Below, in pieces: positions 32,212 through 40,932 of a stretch of 64,000 bases of DNA. Source of the DNA: Dongia_B sp964406155 (GTDB lineage Bacteria > Pseudomonadota > Alphaproteobacteria > Dongiales > Dongiaceae). Positions within the stretch are counted from its first letter, which is position 1. Each line of letters starts with the position of its first letter. The notes below the pieces were generated by a model, which saw only the letters and a list, made by a program, of their open reading frames with translations, was not told the DNA's origin and did no database searches. The stretch is taken from positions 62,001 to 126,000 of the forward strand of contig CAYOQR010000001.1 of assembly GCA_964406155.1 (NCBI GenBank), written 5' to 3'. The position numbers and the translations under genes were made by a program.

Positions 32212-32396
32212 CATTTGGGGTCCGATACAGGCCCTATATATGGATGGGGCATCGCGACGCCTATCAAGAATGCGTCAGCCGTGTCATGTTGACTAGCATG
32301 ATCGGTTTGGCCATGACATAGGGCCGGAAGGCACTGTGCTTCGATGAGCCGGGCTGCGATGGCGCTGTTCTGTTTCTTGATTCCTAGGTGGCATCC

Positions 32397-33551
32397 ATGA
32401 GTCGCCCTACCCGACAATTGCTGTGGATGGTCGTCGGCCTGATTGCCGCAGGTGGTCTCGTCTTCCTGCTCTGGGGCAAGATCACCGAGGCCTTCTGGCA
32501 TAATCCGGCCCTGAACAGCGGCATTCTCGCCGTCCTCCTGATCGGCGTCATCTTCGTCTTCTGGCAGGTCATCCGCCTCAACAGCGACATCAACTGGCTG
32601 GAAGCCTTCGTGCGCGGCGGCCATACCACCAGTCACGACCAGCCGCGCCTGCTCGCTCCCCTGGCCGCCATGATGCGGGAACGCACCGGCCGGCTCAACA
32701 TGTCGGCGACCTCGCTGCGCTCCGTGCTGGATGGATTGCAGGCCCGTCTCGACGAAAGCCACGAGATTTCCCGCTACTTCATCTCGCTGCTGATCCTGCT
32801 CGGTCTGCTCGGCACTTTCTGGGGCCTGCTCAGCACCATCAGCGCGGTGGCAGGTGCGATCCGCGACCTCAACATGACGGCCACCGATCCGGTCGCCATG
32901 TTCAACCAGTTGAAGACGGCCCTTGAAGGCCCGCTGAACGGCATGGGCACAGCCTTCTCCGCCTCGCTGTTCGGCCTCTCCGGCTCGCTGCTCATGGGCT
33001 ATCTCGATCTGCAGGCCGGCCAGGCACAGAATCGTTTCTATGTCGATGTCGAGGACTGGCTCTCCGGCATGGCCCGGCTGACCGGTGGCGGCGCCCTGGC
33101 TGATGGCGACCAATCGGTGCCGGCCTATATCCAGGCCCTGCTGGAACAGACGGCGGAGAGTCTGGAGAATCTGCAGCGCACCATGGCGCGGGCCGAAGAC
33201 AACCGCGTACACAGCATCAACAGCTTCAACGCCCTGGCGGATCAACTGGTCGGCCTCGCCGATCACCTGCGCAATCAGCAGCAGATGAGCGGCCGACTGG
33301 CTGATGCCCAGGGCGACATCCGTACCGTCCTCACCAAGCTGGTGGATGTGGCGCAGAGCGGCGGGCTTGGCCTCGACAACCAAAGCCGGGCGCATCTGCG
33401 CAATATCGATGCCCAGCTCTCCCATGTGCTGCAGGAGGTCAGTCACGGCCGTGACCAGTCGGTGCAGGAACTGCGCAGTGAAATCAAATTGCTTGCCCGT
33501 ACGATCGCGGCAGCGGCCGGCATGAGCAGCGGCCCCGACCAGCGCGGATAA
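32397..33551 (+). CDS. MotA/TolQ/ExbB-like proton channel subunit
   Basis: 384 residues. Membrane segments are seen near residues 10-32 and 40-60, then at about 125-150 (ISLLILLGLLGTFWGLLSTI) and about 190-210 (AFSASLFGLSGSLLMGYLDL). The last two pairs of segments match the MotA/TolQ/ExbB core. The C-terminal 160 residues are cytoplasmic and helical, with many Gln. A start at ATG 32397 is set by AGGTGG. It is followed 12 bp later by an OmpA/MotB-like partner, so the pair likely forms an ion-driven motor reaching the cell wall. Confidence 0.88.
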   Translation: MSRPTRQLLWMVVGLIAAGGLVFLLWGKITEAFWHNPALNSGILAVLLIGVIFVFWQVIRLNSDINWLEAFVRGGHTTSHDQPRLLAPLAAMMRERTGRLNMSATSLRSVLDGLQARLDESHEISRYFISLLILLGLLGTFWGLLSTISAVAGAIRDLNMTATDPVAMFNQLKTALEGPLNGMGTAFSASLFGLSGSLLMGYLDLQAGQAQNRFYVDVEDWLSGMARLTGGGALADGDQSVPAYIQALLEQTAESLENLQRTMARAEDNRVHSINSFNALADQLVGLADHLRNQQQMSGRLADAQGDIRTVLTKLVDVAQSGGLGLDNQSRAHLRNIDAQLSHVLQEVSHGRDQSVQELRSEIKLLARTIAAAAGMSSGPDQRG

Positions 33552-33563
33552 GGAACCCAGGCC

Positions 33564-34712
33564 ATGGCCTTCAGCCGCCGGCGCGGTCGTCATGTCGAAG
33601 TTTGGCCCGGCTATGTCGACGTCCTGTCGAATCTGTTGATGGTCATCGTCTTCGTGCTGATGATCTTCGTCATCGGTCAATTGTTCCTGAGCCAAGTCCT
33701 GAGCGGCAAGGATGCCGCCCTCGCCAAGCTGAACACTCAATTGGCCCAGTTGGCGGATATGCTGGCCCTGGAGCAGTCGAATTCGGCGCAGTTGAAATCG
33801 CAGGTCCAGCAGCTCTCCAGCGAGCTCACCAAATCGACCGCCGAACGGGACGACCTGCATAACCAGGTGCTGGCCCTGACCGCCGAACGAAACAAGCTGC
33901 AGCAGCAAGTAGCCGTTACCGCCGATCAGGCGAAACAGCTCGAAGACGCCTATAAGACCATCGACGCCGACAAGGAGAAGATCCAGTCGCTGCTGACCGA
34001 TATCGCCGCCTTGCAGAGCCTGCGCGACGAGCTGCAGAAAAAGCTCGGCGCCAGCGATGCCAATGCCCAGCAGGTGACGACCGAGGCGCAGCGCCGGGTT
34101 GAGCTGCTCAACCAGCAGATCCTCACCATGCGCCAGCAACTGGCCGATATCGCCAAGGCCCTCGATATCTCCGAGCAGAAAAGCAAGGAGCAGAATGTCC
34201 AGATCACCGAGCTCGGCAAGCGCCTGAACGCCGCCCTCGCCTCGAAGGTCGAGGAGCTGGCGCGCTACCGGTCGGAGTTCTTCGGCCGGCTGCGGGAAGT
34301 CCTCGGCAATCGCCAGGACATCCAGATCGTCGGCGACCGCTTCGTCTTCCAATCGGAAGTGCTCTTCGCCAGCGGTTCGGCCGATGTCAGCCCCGCCGGC
34401 CAGGACCAGCTCGACGTGCTCGCCACCACGCTGATCCTGATCTCGCAGGAGATCCCGCCGGAGCTCCATTGGGTATTGCGGGTCGACGGTTATACCGACA
34501 AGCGGCCGATCTCCAATCCACGCTTCCCCTCCAACTGGGAGCTGTCCACCGCACGCGCCGTCTCCGTGGTCAAATACCTCATCAGCCGGGGCATTCCGCC
34601 AGAGCATCTGGCGGCGGCGGGCTTCGCCGAATTCAATCCGCTCGACCCGGCCGATACGGAAGACGCCTATAAGAAGAACCGTCGGATCGAGCTGAAATTC
34701 GACCAGCGCTGA
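33564..34712 (+). CDS. MotB-like peptidoglycan-binding stator partner
   Basis: 382 residues: one membrane segment near residues 18-42 (VLSNLLMVIVFVLMIFVIGQ), a long coiled coil from about 45 to 235 rich in Gln/Leu/Glu, and a C-terminal OmpA/MotB domain (VFQSEVLFASGSADVSPAGQ, LRVDGYTDKRPI, ELSTARAVSVVKYLISRGI, KNRRIELKF). The conserved Asp in the membrane segment's entrance (GYVDVLSNL) is the proton-carrying residue in MotB/ExbD relatives. It is coupled with the channel gene upstream. The function is likely envelope energisation and not flagellar, as no flagellar genes are near. Confidence 0.88.
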   Translation: MAFSRRRGRHVEVWPGYVDVLSNLLMVIVFVLMIFVIGQLFLSQVLSGKDAALAKLNTQLAQLADMLALEQSNSAQLKSQVQQLSSELTKSTAERDDLHNQVLALTAERNKLQQQVAVTADQAKQLEDAYKTIDADKEKIQSLLTDIAALQSLRDELQKKLGASDANAQQVTTEAQRRVELLNQQILTMRQQLADIAKALDISEQKSKEQNVQITELGKRLNAALASKVEELARYRSEFFGRLREVLGNRQDIQIVGDRFVFQSEVLFASGSADVSPAGQDQLDVLATTLILISQEIPPELHWVLRVDGYTDKRPISNPRFPSNWELSTARAVSVVKYLISRGIPPEHLAAAGFAEFNPLDPADTEDAYKKNRRIELKFDQR

Positions 34713-34799
34713 CGCCACCTGAAGCCCGACAAGCCGTTATCTCTGAAAGTCGGGCATGAATGGAAAAGGCATCTTTTCATCTCGACAAAATATAATTTG

Positions 34800-34820
34800 T
34801 TACGTTATATCATAACATAA
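34800..34820. promoter_or_regulatory. Zur-type dyad upstream of the COG0523 GTPase operon
   Basis: TTA-C-GTTAT-ATC-ATAAC-A-TAA is a 21-bp palindrome with arms TTAnGTTAT/ATAACnTAA. It matches the GTTAT...ATAAC core of Zur boxes. It lies in an AT-rich patch 147 bp before the COG0523 gene, whose relatives are often induced by zinc lack. Confidence 0.7.
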
Positions 34821-34827
34821 TTAATTG

Positions 34828-34910
34828 CTTTGGCCGACGGGAGGATAGTCCACCTCCGAATGCCTGTCGGCCAAAGGGTGGCGGGCCTGCTGTCCGGCGG
34901 ATCCGCCACC
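34828..34910 (+). ncRNA. Structured leader with two abutting hairpins before the COG0523 gene
   Basis: Hairpin 1 pairs CTTTGGCCGACGGG (34828-34841) with CCTGTCGGCCAAAG (34863-34876), one wobble, plus an inner GGAGG/CCTCC stem. Hairpin 2 starts at the next base: GGTGGCGG (34877-34884) with CCGCCACC (34903-34910). Its 3' half can instead fold as GGCGGATCCGCC (34896-34907). Two exclusive folds in a leader suggest regulation, but no known riboswitch class is recognised. Confidence 0.45.
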
Positions 34911-34966
34911 TTTCCAAAATCCCCCAGGGACCCCGTGCCCCGGCGATTATTTGCGCCAAGGATGAC

Positions 34967-36073
34967 ATGCCCGAACCCGATCGCCTGCCCGTCACCCTGC
35001 TCACCGGATTTCTTGGCAGCGGCAAGACCACCCTCCTCAACCGCCTGATGCGGCATCCCCTGACCTGTGGCGCCGCGCTGATCATCAACGAATTCGGTGA
35101 AATCGGGCTCGACCACGATCTGATCGAAGCCGCACAGGAGGAACTGGTCCTACTGAACAATGGCTGCCTGTGCTGCACCGTCCGCAGCGATCTCATCCAC
35201 ACCATCGGCACCCTGTTTCAGAAACAGGCCAAGGGACAAATTCCCCCCTTCGATCGCATTGTCGTCGAAACCACCGGGCTTGCCGATCCGGCACCTATTC
35301 TCCACACCCTGATGACCGATCAGGCCCTGGCGACACGCCTGCGTCTCGACGGCATTATCACGGTCGTCGACGCCGTCGCGGGCCTCGCGACGCTGGACCG
35401 GCATATCGAAGCCGCCAAGCAGGCCGCCGTGGCCGATCGGCTGTTACTGAGCAAGATCGATCTGGCCGCGCCGGCGGAAGTCGACCGCCTCAAGGAGAAA
35501 TTGCAGGCGATCAATCCGGCCGCCGCCATTCTCGTCGCGCATCATGGCGAAGTCGATCCACGGCAGGTAACGGCGCTGGGCCTCTACGATCCTAGCCGCA
35601 AGAGCCTCGACGTGCAGCGCTGGCTGCGGGCCGAAACCTACCCTCAGTTCCATCCCCATGAGCATGATGACCATGCCGGTCCTGATCGCGGTCATCACCA
35701 TGACGTCAACCGGCACGATGCCCGGATCCGCGCCTTCTGCCTGACACTCGATACACCGGTCACCGGCATTTGTTTCGATCTCTGGATTGGCGCCTTGATG
35801 GCCTTTCTCGGCCCCGACCTGCTGCGTCTCAAGGGGATCATTCATATCGCTGGCCACGACCGCCCCATAGTGGTGCACGGCGTGCAGCATATCTTCCACC
35901 CGCCCGTCTTCCTCAAAGCCTGGCCGAGCGCCGACCGCCGATCGCGCATCGTGTTCATCGGCCATCAACTGGATGAAACGGTCATACGCGATACGCTGCG
36001 GATTCTCACACCATCGGCAACCAGCACTCCTGCGGAAACACATGAGACCGGCAATGCCATGGGAAGGGCTTGA
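34967..36073 (+). CDS. COG0523 (CobW/P47K) family GTPase, probable zinc metallochaperone
   Basis: 368 residues. The G-domain has Walker A LTGFLGSGKTTLLNRLM, the family cysteine motif NNGCLCCTVRSDL (CxCC, about residues 65-68), VVETTGLADPAPI and the base-recognition LLSKIDLA. A His/Asp-rich segment at about 222-250 (HPHEHDDHAGPDRGHHHDV) should bind metal, before the CobW C-terminal domain. A Zur-type dyad and the downstream DUF1826 gene point to zinc transfer under zinc shortage rather than cobalamin synthesis, as no cob genes are near. Confidence 0.93.
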   Translation: MPEPDRLPVTLLTGFLGSGKTTLLNRLMRHPLTCGAALIINEFGEIGLDHDLIEAAQEELVLLNNGCLCCTVRSDLIHTIGTLFQKQAKGQIPPFDRIVVETTGLADPAPILHTLMTDQALATRLRLDGIITVVDAVAGLATLDRHIEAAKQAAVADRLLLSKIDLAAPAEVDRLKEKLQAINPAAAILVAHHGEVDPRQVTALGLYDPSRKSLDVQRWLRAETYPQFHPHEHDDHAGPDRGHHHDVNRHDARIRAFCLTLDTPVTGICFDLWIGALMAFLGPDLLRLKGIIHIAGHDRPIVVHGVQHIFHPPVFLKAWPSADRRSRIVFIGHQLDETVIRDTLRILTPSATSTPAETHETGNAMGRA

Positions 36074-36075
36074 CC

Positions 36076-36303
36076 ATGTCTGTTGCCACAGGAAATGAGC
36101 AACATGTGACGGATCTACCGGCCGCCTTGGAGAAGTGGCGCGAGTGCTGGCGCCTCTGTGTCGAAGACGGCTTGTCGGAACGTACCGTGATGGCGGCCAT
36201 GATGGTCGAACTGATGCCGCGATTGCGAACGCTTTATGGCCCGGAACGTGCCGCCCGTCTGTTGCAGGGCCTCGCTTTGGCCGTCACACAGGAGGATCAC
36301 TGA
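36076..36303 (+). CDS. Small unknown protein in the COG0523-DUF1826 operon
   Basis: 75 residues starting 2 bp after the GTPase stop and ending 3 bp before the DUF1826 start, so it is clearly part of the operon. It is helical: LPAALEKWRECWRLCVEDGL, RTVMAAMMVELMPRLRTLYG, PERAARLLQGLALAV. Two cysteines are spaced to bind a metal with the His at the end, but this is speculation. No family is recognised. Confidence 0.65.
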   Translation: MSVATGNEQHVTDLPAALEKWRECWRLCVEDGLSERTVMAAMMVELMPRLRTLYGPERAARLLQGLALAVTQEDH

Positions 36304-36306
36304 GCC

Positions 36307-36924
36307 TTGCGAACGCTCCGTGTCGACGCCACGAACGGCGTCATCCATGACGATTCCGCCCAGGGGTTACGGGGCATCCACACGGCCGGCATTGGCCTGG
36401 CCATCTGGCAGCGCCTGGAAAGCAGCATGCCGCAACGGGCCCTGCATCCCCTCCGGAGAAACACCGGCTTCAGTCTGATGGCGGAAGGCAGTCCAGCGGA
36501 AGCAGCCCGCGATCTGGCTGCGGAACTGCCGTCCATGCCGCCCTCGCCCGCCGCATACCGTGCCGCGAGGCGCCGCTTGATTACCGATATCCAGTCGCTC
36601 GCGGCTCTCTTCGCGGCGATCGCCGGCTTGACCTCGATCCGCCTTCGCTTCGACCACGTCACGGACGATGCCTGCTGGAAATTCCATACTGACGCGGTCG
36701 GGCTCCGGCTGCTTTGCACCTATGCCGGACCCGGCACGGAATGGCTTGACGCGGCAGACCATGTCCGGCACCTCGCCGCCATGCAGGTGGCGATCTTCAA
36801 GGGTGAGGCATATTGCGATCAGACACCCCGTATCCTCCATCGTTCGCCGCCGCTTGGGCAGAGACCGCGCCGGCAACGATCACGCCTTCTGCTATGCATC
36901 GATGACCCGCATCATTTCTGCTGA
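36307..36924 (+). CDS. DUF1826 domain protein
   Basis: 205 residues. The family features are seen in the second half: IRLRFDHVTDDACWKFHTDA, then VGLRLLCTYAGPGTEWLDAA and MQVAIFKGEAY, then RILHRSPP, RLLLCIDD. Conserved His, Cys and Glu in these segments look like metal or redox ligands. The gene is commonly found next to COG0523 GTPases. The apparent start is TTG at 36307 with AGGAGG 12 bp before; an ordinary start is not available nearby. Function unknown, likely in zinc economy. Confidence 0.85.
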   Translation: MRTLRVDATNGVIHDDSAQGLRGIHTAGIGLAIWQRLESSMPQRALHPLRRNTGFSLMAEGSPAEAARDLAAELPSMPPSPAAYRAARRRLITDIQSLAALFAAIAGLTSIRLRFDHVTDDACWKFHTDAVGLRLLCTYAGPGTEWLDAADHVRHLAAMQVAIFKGEAYCDQTPRILHRSPPLGQRPRRQRSRLLLCIDDPHHFC

Positions 36925-37221
36925 ACCGCAAGCAGCCGTCCCCTTTTTGTCATATAGATGACAAGCCTGCCTGGGTGCTTCATCGATGGCAGCCTCAAAG
37001 AAAACTGGTGCGAAATGATCAACGGATCGGCCGGCTTCCATTCCCACCGCCCTATCGCTACGAACCAACAGGAACCATTCCGCCCGGCAATCTTTCTTTA
37101 ATCCTTCCCGCGTTAATTCCTAGAGTCGTTGCTCCGTGCCATCGGTCACCGGCATCCCCGCCGGTGCCATGTCGGTTTGTCGACCTTTTGGAGCCATTTG
37201 CGGACGGGATCGCTCGATACG

Positions 37222-39105
37222 ATGGATCATCACGTCATGACCTTCCACGATCCGGGTTTGGTCGTCGTTTCCGTCCTTGTCGCCTTTCTGGCCTCCTTCA
37301 CCTCCCTGCAATTGGCCGAACGGATGTGCGCCTATGAGGGCGCGGCCCGATCGGGCTGGCTCTGCGCTGCGGCAATCGCGCTGGGCGGCGGCATCTGGTC
37401 GATGCATTTCGTCGCCATGCTGGCCCTCCACATGCCCATCGGCGTCACCTATGACATAAGCCTGACGGTATCCTCGCTGCTCCTGGCCATTGCCGCCGCC
37501 GGCATCAGCTACCGCATCCTCGTCGGCAACCCGGCCGCCCCCTTGCGCCTGATCGCCGGTGGATTGATCGCCGGCTTCGGCGTTGCCGGCATGCATTACA
37601 CCGGCATGGCGGCCATGATCATGACCGCCGCAATCTCCTATGATCCAACCCTGTTCACCGTCTCGATCGTGATCGCCGTTGTCGCGGCAACAGCGGCATT
37701 GTGGCTCAGCTTCAACCTCCGGTCCCTCTGGCACAGGCTGCTGGCTTCCCTGGTCATGGCGGCGGCGATCGCCGGTATGCATTACACCGGCATGGCGGCG
37801 CTCCGCCTGGATATGGGGACCGGCCCCGAACTGGTCCTCAACAGCGGCATCGATCAATCCCTCCTGGCCTTGCTGATCACGGCAACCAGCAGTCTTATCC
37901 TGGTACTTGGCCTCGGCGGTTCCATCCTCGATCGCCGCGCCGCAGATCAGGCCGTCCGCGAAGCGAGTATCCGGCTCAGCAGCGAGCAGCGTTACAGATC
38001 GCTGGTACAGAACAGCGCCGATATCATCGTCGTCCTCGATCGGGAAAACTGCGTCCGCTACGATACGCCGGCGGCGGCGCGCGTGCTCGGCTACACAACG
38101 GATGCCTGGCTCGGCAAATCCTTCCTCGGCTTCGTCGACCCCCAGCATCAAGGCGAGCTGCGGGATCTTCTGATGTTGCTGCGCAGCGAAGGCCGGGCCG
38201 AATTCGAGTTGGCAATGGCGACCGCCGACGGCGCACAGAAATGGCTGGAACTATCCGGCATCGATCTTTCCGCCGACCCCAGCGTCAACGGCGTGGTCCT
38301 GACCCTGCGCGACATCACCGAACGGCGTCGTGTCGCCCAGGAGTTGCAGCAGGCAAAGGAAAAAGCGGAATCCGCCGACCGCAGCAAGGCCGCCTTCCTG
38401 AAGAATGTCAGTCATGAGCTGCGCACCCCGCTCAATGCCATCATCGGCTTCTCGGATCTGCTGGTGCAGCAGCCCTACGGGACCCTGGGCGATCCGCAAT
38501 ACGGGGACTTCGCCCGGGAGATCAACCGCAGCGGCAAGAACCTGCTGGCGGTGATCAACACGATCATCGACTTCACCCGGGCGGAATCCGGACAACATCG
38601 GATCGACAGCATCCTGCTCGATCCCATTGCCGAACTACGTCTGTGTCTGCGCATGGAAGAGGAAATCATCCAGAGCAAGAACCTCACCGTCTGGATCGAA
38701 CCGGAGACATCGCCCGCCTCCCTCTTCGTTGATCGCAGCAAGCTGCGGCAGGTCCTGATGGCGGTGCTGTCGAATGCGGCGAAATTCACCGCCGATCACG
38801 GCAAGATCGCCATCACCATCGACCGCGACCCGGTCGGTAATTTTGCCATCGCCATCCAGGATAACGGCATCGGCATGGCGGAAGCGGAGATCGCCATCGC
38901 CCTCCAGCCCTTCTCCCAGGTGGAGAGCAGTCTGTCGCGACGCTATGAGGGAACCGGCCTCGGCCTTGCCATCAGCAAGGCGTTGATGGAACTGCATGGC
39001 GGCGAGCTGCGTATCCAGAGCGGCCTGGGGATCGGCACCATCATCACCCTGATTTTCCCGCCGGAACGGGTCAGGCCGACGGTGCAGAGCGCCGCCGCGC
39101 AATAG
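37222..39105 (+). CDS. MHYT-domain sensor histidine kinase
   Basis: 627 residues in the inner membrane. Three MHYT-type membrane motifs appear in the first 230 residues: MHFVAMLALHMP, MHYTGMAAMIM and MHYTGMAALRLD. These are thought to sense oxygen, CO or NO through metal. A PAS domain follows (about 260-375; RSLVQNSADIIVVLDRENCV), then HisKA with the phospho-acceptor in NVSHELRTPLNAIIGFSDLL (about 395), and the ATPase domain (LSNAAKFTADHG, IQDNGIGMAE, YEGTGLGLAISKALME). There is no receiver domain and no regulator gene beside it, so the partner is elsewhere. Confidence 0.93.
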   Translation: MDHHVMTFHDPGLVVVSVLVAFLASFTSLQLAERMCAYEGAARSGWLCAAAIALGGGIWSMHFVAMLALHMPIGVTYDISLTVSSLLLAIAAAGISYRILVGNPAAPLRLIAGGLIAGFGVAGMHYTGMAAMIMTAAISYDPTLFTVSIVIAVVAATAALWLSFNLRSLWHRLLASLVMAAAIAGMHYTGMAALRLDMGTGPELVLNSGIDQSLLALLITATSSLILVLGLGGSILDRRAADQAVREASIRLSSEQRYRSLVQNSADIIVVLDRENCVRYDTPAAARVLGYTTDAWLGKSFLGFVDPQHQGELRDLLMLLRSEGRAEFELAMATADGAQKWLELSGIDLSADPSVNGVVLTLRDITERRRVAQELQQAKEKAESADRSKAAFLKNVSHELRTPLNAIIGFSDLLVQQPYGTLGDPQYGDFAREINRSGKNLLAVINTIIDFTRAESGQHRIDSILLDPIAELRLCLRMEEEIIQSKNLTVWIEPETSPASLFVDRSKLRQVLMAVLSNAAKFTADHGKIAITIDRDPVGNFAIAIQDNGIGMAEAEIAIALQPFSQVESSLSRRYEGTGLGLAISKALMELHGGELRIQSGLGIGTIITLIFPPERVRPTVQSAAAQ

Positions 39106-39125
39106 ACGACGGACCCATTCCTCTT

Positions 39126-40922
39126 TTACTCAGCCGCTTTCGGCTGCTGGAACTGCAACGCCGCCAGACGGGCATAGAGCCCACCCTGTTTGATCAGCTC
39201 ATGATGCGTGCCGATCGCATCGATACGACCCTCATCCATCACCACGATGCGATCCGCCTTCAGGACCGTTGCCAAACGATGGGCGATGATGATGGTGCTA
39301 CGGTCGCGCATGATATCGTCCAGCGCCCGTTGCACCACCCGTTCGGATTCCGCGTCCAGCGCACTGGTTGCCTCATCCAGCAGCAGCAGTGCCGGATTGC
39401 GCAGGATGGCCCGGGCGATGGCGATACGCTGACGCTGACCGCCCGAGAGGCGCAGGCCGCGCTCGCCCAGATGCGTATCGAAACCCTGCGGCAGACGGTC
39501 GAGGAATTCGCTGGCATAAGCGGCATCGGCGGCGGCCCGTACCTCGGCATCACTCGCCCCCGGCCGGCCATAGCGGATATTCTCCCAGGCGCTCATGCCG
39601 AAGATTACAGGCTCCTGCGGCACCAGGCCGATAGCCCCGCGCAAAGCGGCCGGATCGAGCCGGCGCAGATCCTGGCCGTCGAAGGTAATACCGCCGGCAG
39701 CCGGATCGTAGAAACGCAGCAGCAGTTGGAAGACAGTCGATTTGCCGGCCCCGGAAGGACCGACCAAGGCGACGCTTTCACCCGGCGCCACCGACAGCGA
39801 GAAGCCATCCAGCGCGGCGACCTCGGGACGCGAGGGATAGCGGAAGGTCACCTGCTCGAAGGCAACCGCCCCACGCGATGGACTCGGCAGCGGCTTGGGG
39901 TCGACCGGCGCCGCGATGGTCGGACGGGTTTCCAGCAGTTCCACGATACGCTCCATGGCGCCCGCCGCCCGCTGCAGATCGCCAACCACCTCGCTGATCG
40001 CGCCCACTGAACCGGCCACGATCACCGCGTAGAAGACAAAGGTCGAGAGATGGCCGGCCGACATACGCCCCGCCACCACATCCAACCCGCCGATGCCGAG
40101 CACGATGCTGATCGAGCCGAAAACCAGCAGGATGACGATGGCGGTCAGGAAGGCACGGGCGCGGACGCGGGAGACCGCCGCCAGGAAGGATTCCTCGTTG
40201 CGGCCGGAGAAGCGCTTGCGCTCATGGGTTTCATGGGCGAAGGCCTGCACCGTCGAAATGGCATAGAGCGCCTCGCTCGCCTCGGCGCTCACCTCGGCCA
40301 CCTTGTCCTGGGAAAGGCGGGACAGCCCCCGCACCTTGCGGCCGAAGACCAGGATCGGCACGATCACCAGCGGTACCATCAGGAAAACGAGGCCGGTCAG
40401 TTTCGGGCTGGTGAAGAAAAGCAAGCCGGTGCCGCCGACCAGCATCAGCGCGTTCCGCAAGGCGACGGAAATCGATGATCCCACCACGGCCTGGAGCAGC
40501 GTGGTGTCGGTGGTCATGCGCGACAGCACTTCGCCGGTCCGCGTGGTCTCGAAAAATCCGGGATCGAGGCTCAGCAGATGGTCAAAGATGGTGCGGCGAA
40601 TGTCCGCCACGACCCGCTCGCCAACCCAGGAGACGAGATAAAAGCGTGCATAGGTGCCGGCAGCCAGCAGCACGGCCGCACCGAACAGGACCAGGACCGA
40701 ATATTCCAGCAAATGGCTGTCGCGGGCGCCGAAACCCCTGTCGATCAGATATCCCAAGCCTTGTCCCAAGCCGAGCATGGTGCCGGCGGTGACGACCAAA
40801 GCGATGGTGGCGCCGATCATCTGCCAGCGATAGGGTTTGGTGAAGTGAAGCAGAGGACGCAGTTGGCGCAGATTGCGCGATTTCGGCCGGTCGCTCTGGC
40901 GGGTTTCGCGGAGATACGTCAT
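39126..40922 (-). CDS. MsbA-like ABC exporter, fused permease and ATPase
   Basis: 598 residues. Six membrane segments lie in about 40-320, followed by an ATPase with Walker A GPSGAGKST (about 395), signature LSGGQRQRIAIARAIL, Walker B LLLDEATSALD and HRLATV. The sequence LDPGFFETTRTGEVLSRMTTDTTLLQAV is the usual first coupling helix. It lies 10 bp after cyaY on the same strand. Probable lipid or drug flippase; the substrate is not evident. Confidence 0.93.
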   Translation of the reverse strand: MTYLRETRQSDRPKSRNLRQLRPLLHFTKPYRWQMIGATIALVVTAGTMLGLGQGLGYLIDRGFGARDSHLLEYSVLVLFGAAVLLAAGTYARFYLVSWVGERVVADIRRTIFDHLLSLDPGFFETTRTGEVLSRMTTDTTLLQAVVGSSISVALRNALMLVGGTGLLFFTSPKLTGLVFLMVPLVIVPILVFGRKVRGLSRLSQDKVAEVSAEASEALYAISTVQAFAHETHERKRFSGRNEESFLAAVSRVRARAFLTAIVILLVFGSISIVLGIGGLDVVAGRMSAGHLSTFVFYAVIVAGSVGAISEVVGDLQRAAGAMERIVELLETRPTIAAPVDPKPLPSPSRGAVAFEQVTFRYPSRPEVAALDGFSLSVAPGESVALVGPSGAGKSTVFQLLLRFYDPAAGGITFDGQDLRRLDPAALRGAIGLVPQEPVIFGMSAWENIRYGRPGASDAEVRAAADAAYASEFLDRLPQGFDTHLGERGLRLSGGQRQRIAIARAILRNPALLLLDEATSALDAESERVVQRALDDIMRDRSTIIIAHRLATVLKADRIVVMDEGRIDAIGTHHELIKQGGLYARLAALQFQQPKAAE

Positions 40923-40932
40923 CGGTCGCGGC

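Noticed and set aside
32397..34712. Zorya-type anti-phage system (ZorA/ZorB-like pair)
   Set aside because: A TolQ/MotA-like plus OmpA/MotB-like pair recalls ZorAB, but no ZorC, ZorD or ZorE genes follow, and the next genes are a zinc operon.
31890..34718. A 942-codon minus-strand frame opposite the stator pair
   Set aside because: Both plus-strand genes have clear domains and ribosome-binding sites, so this is a shadow of them.
34967..36073. Cobalamin biosynthesis role (CobW) for the COG0523 GTPase
   Set aside because: No cob genes nearby, while a Zur-type site and DUF1826 support zinc handling.
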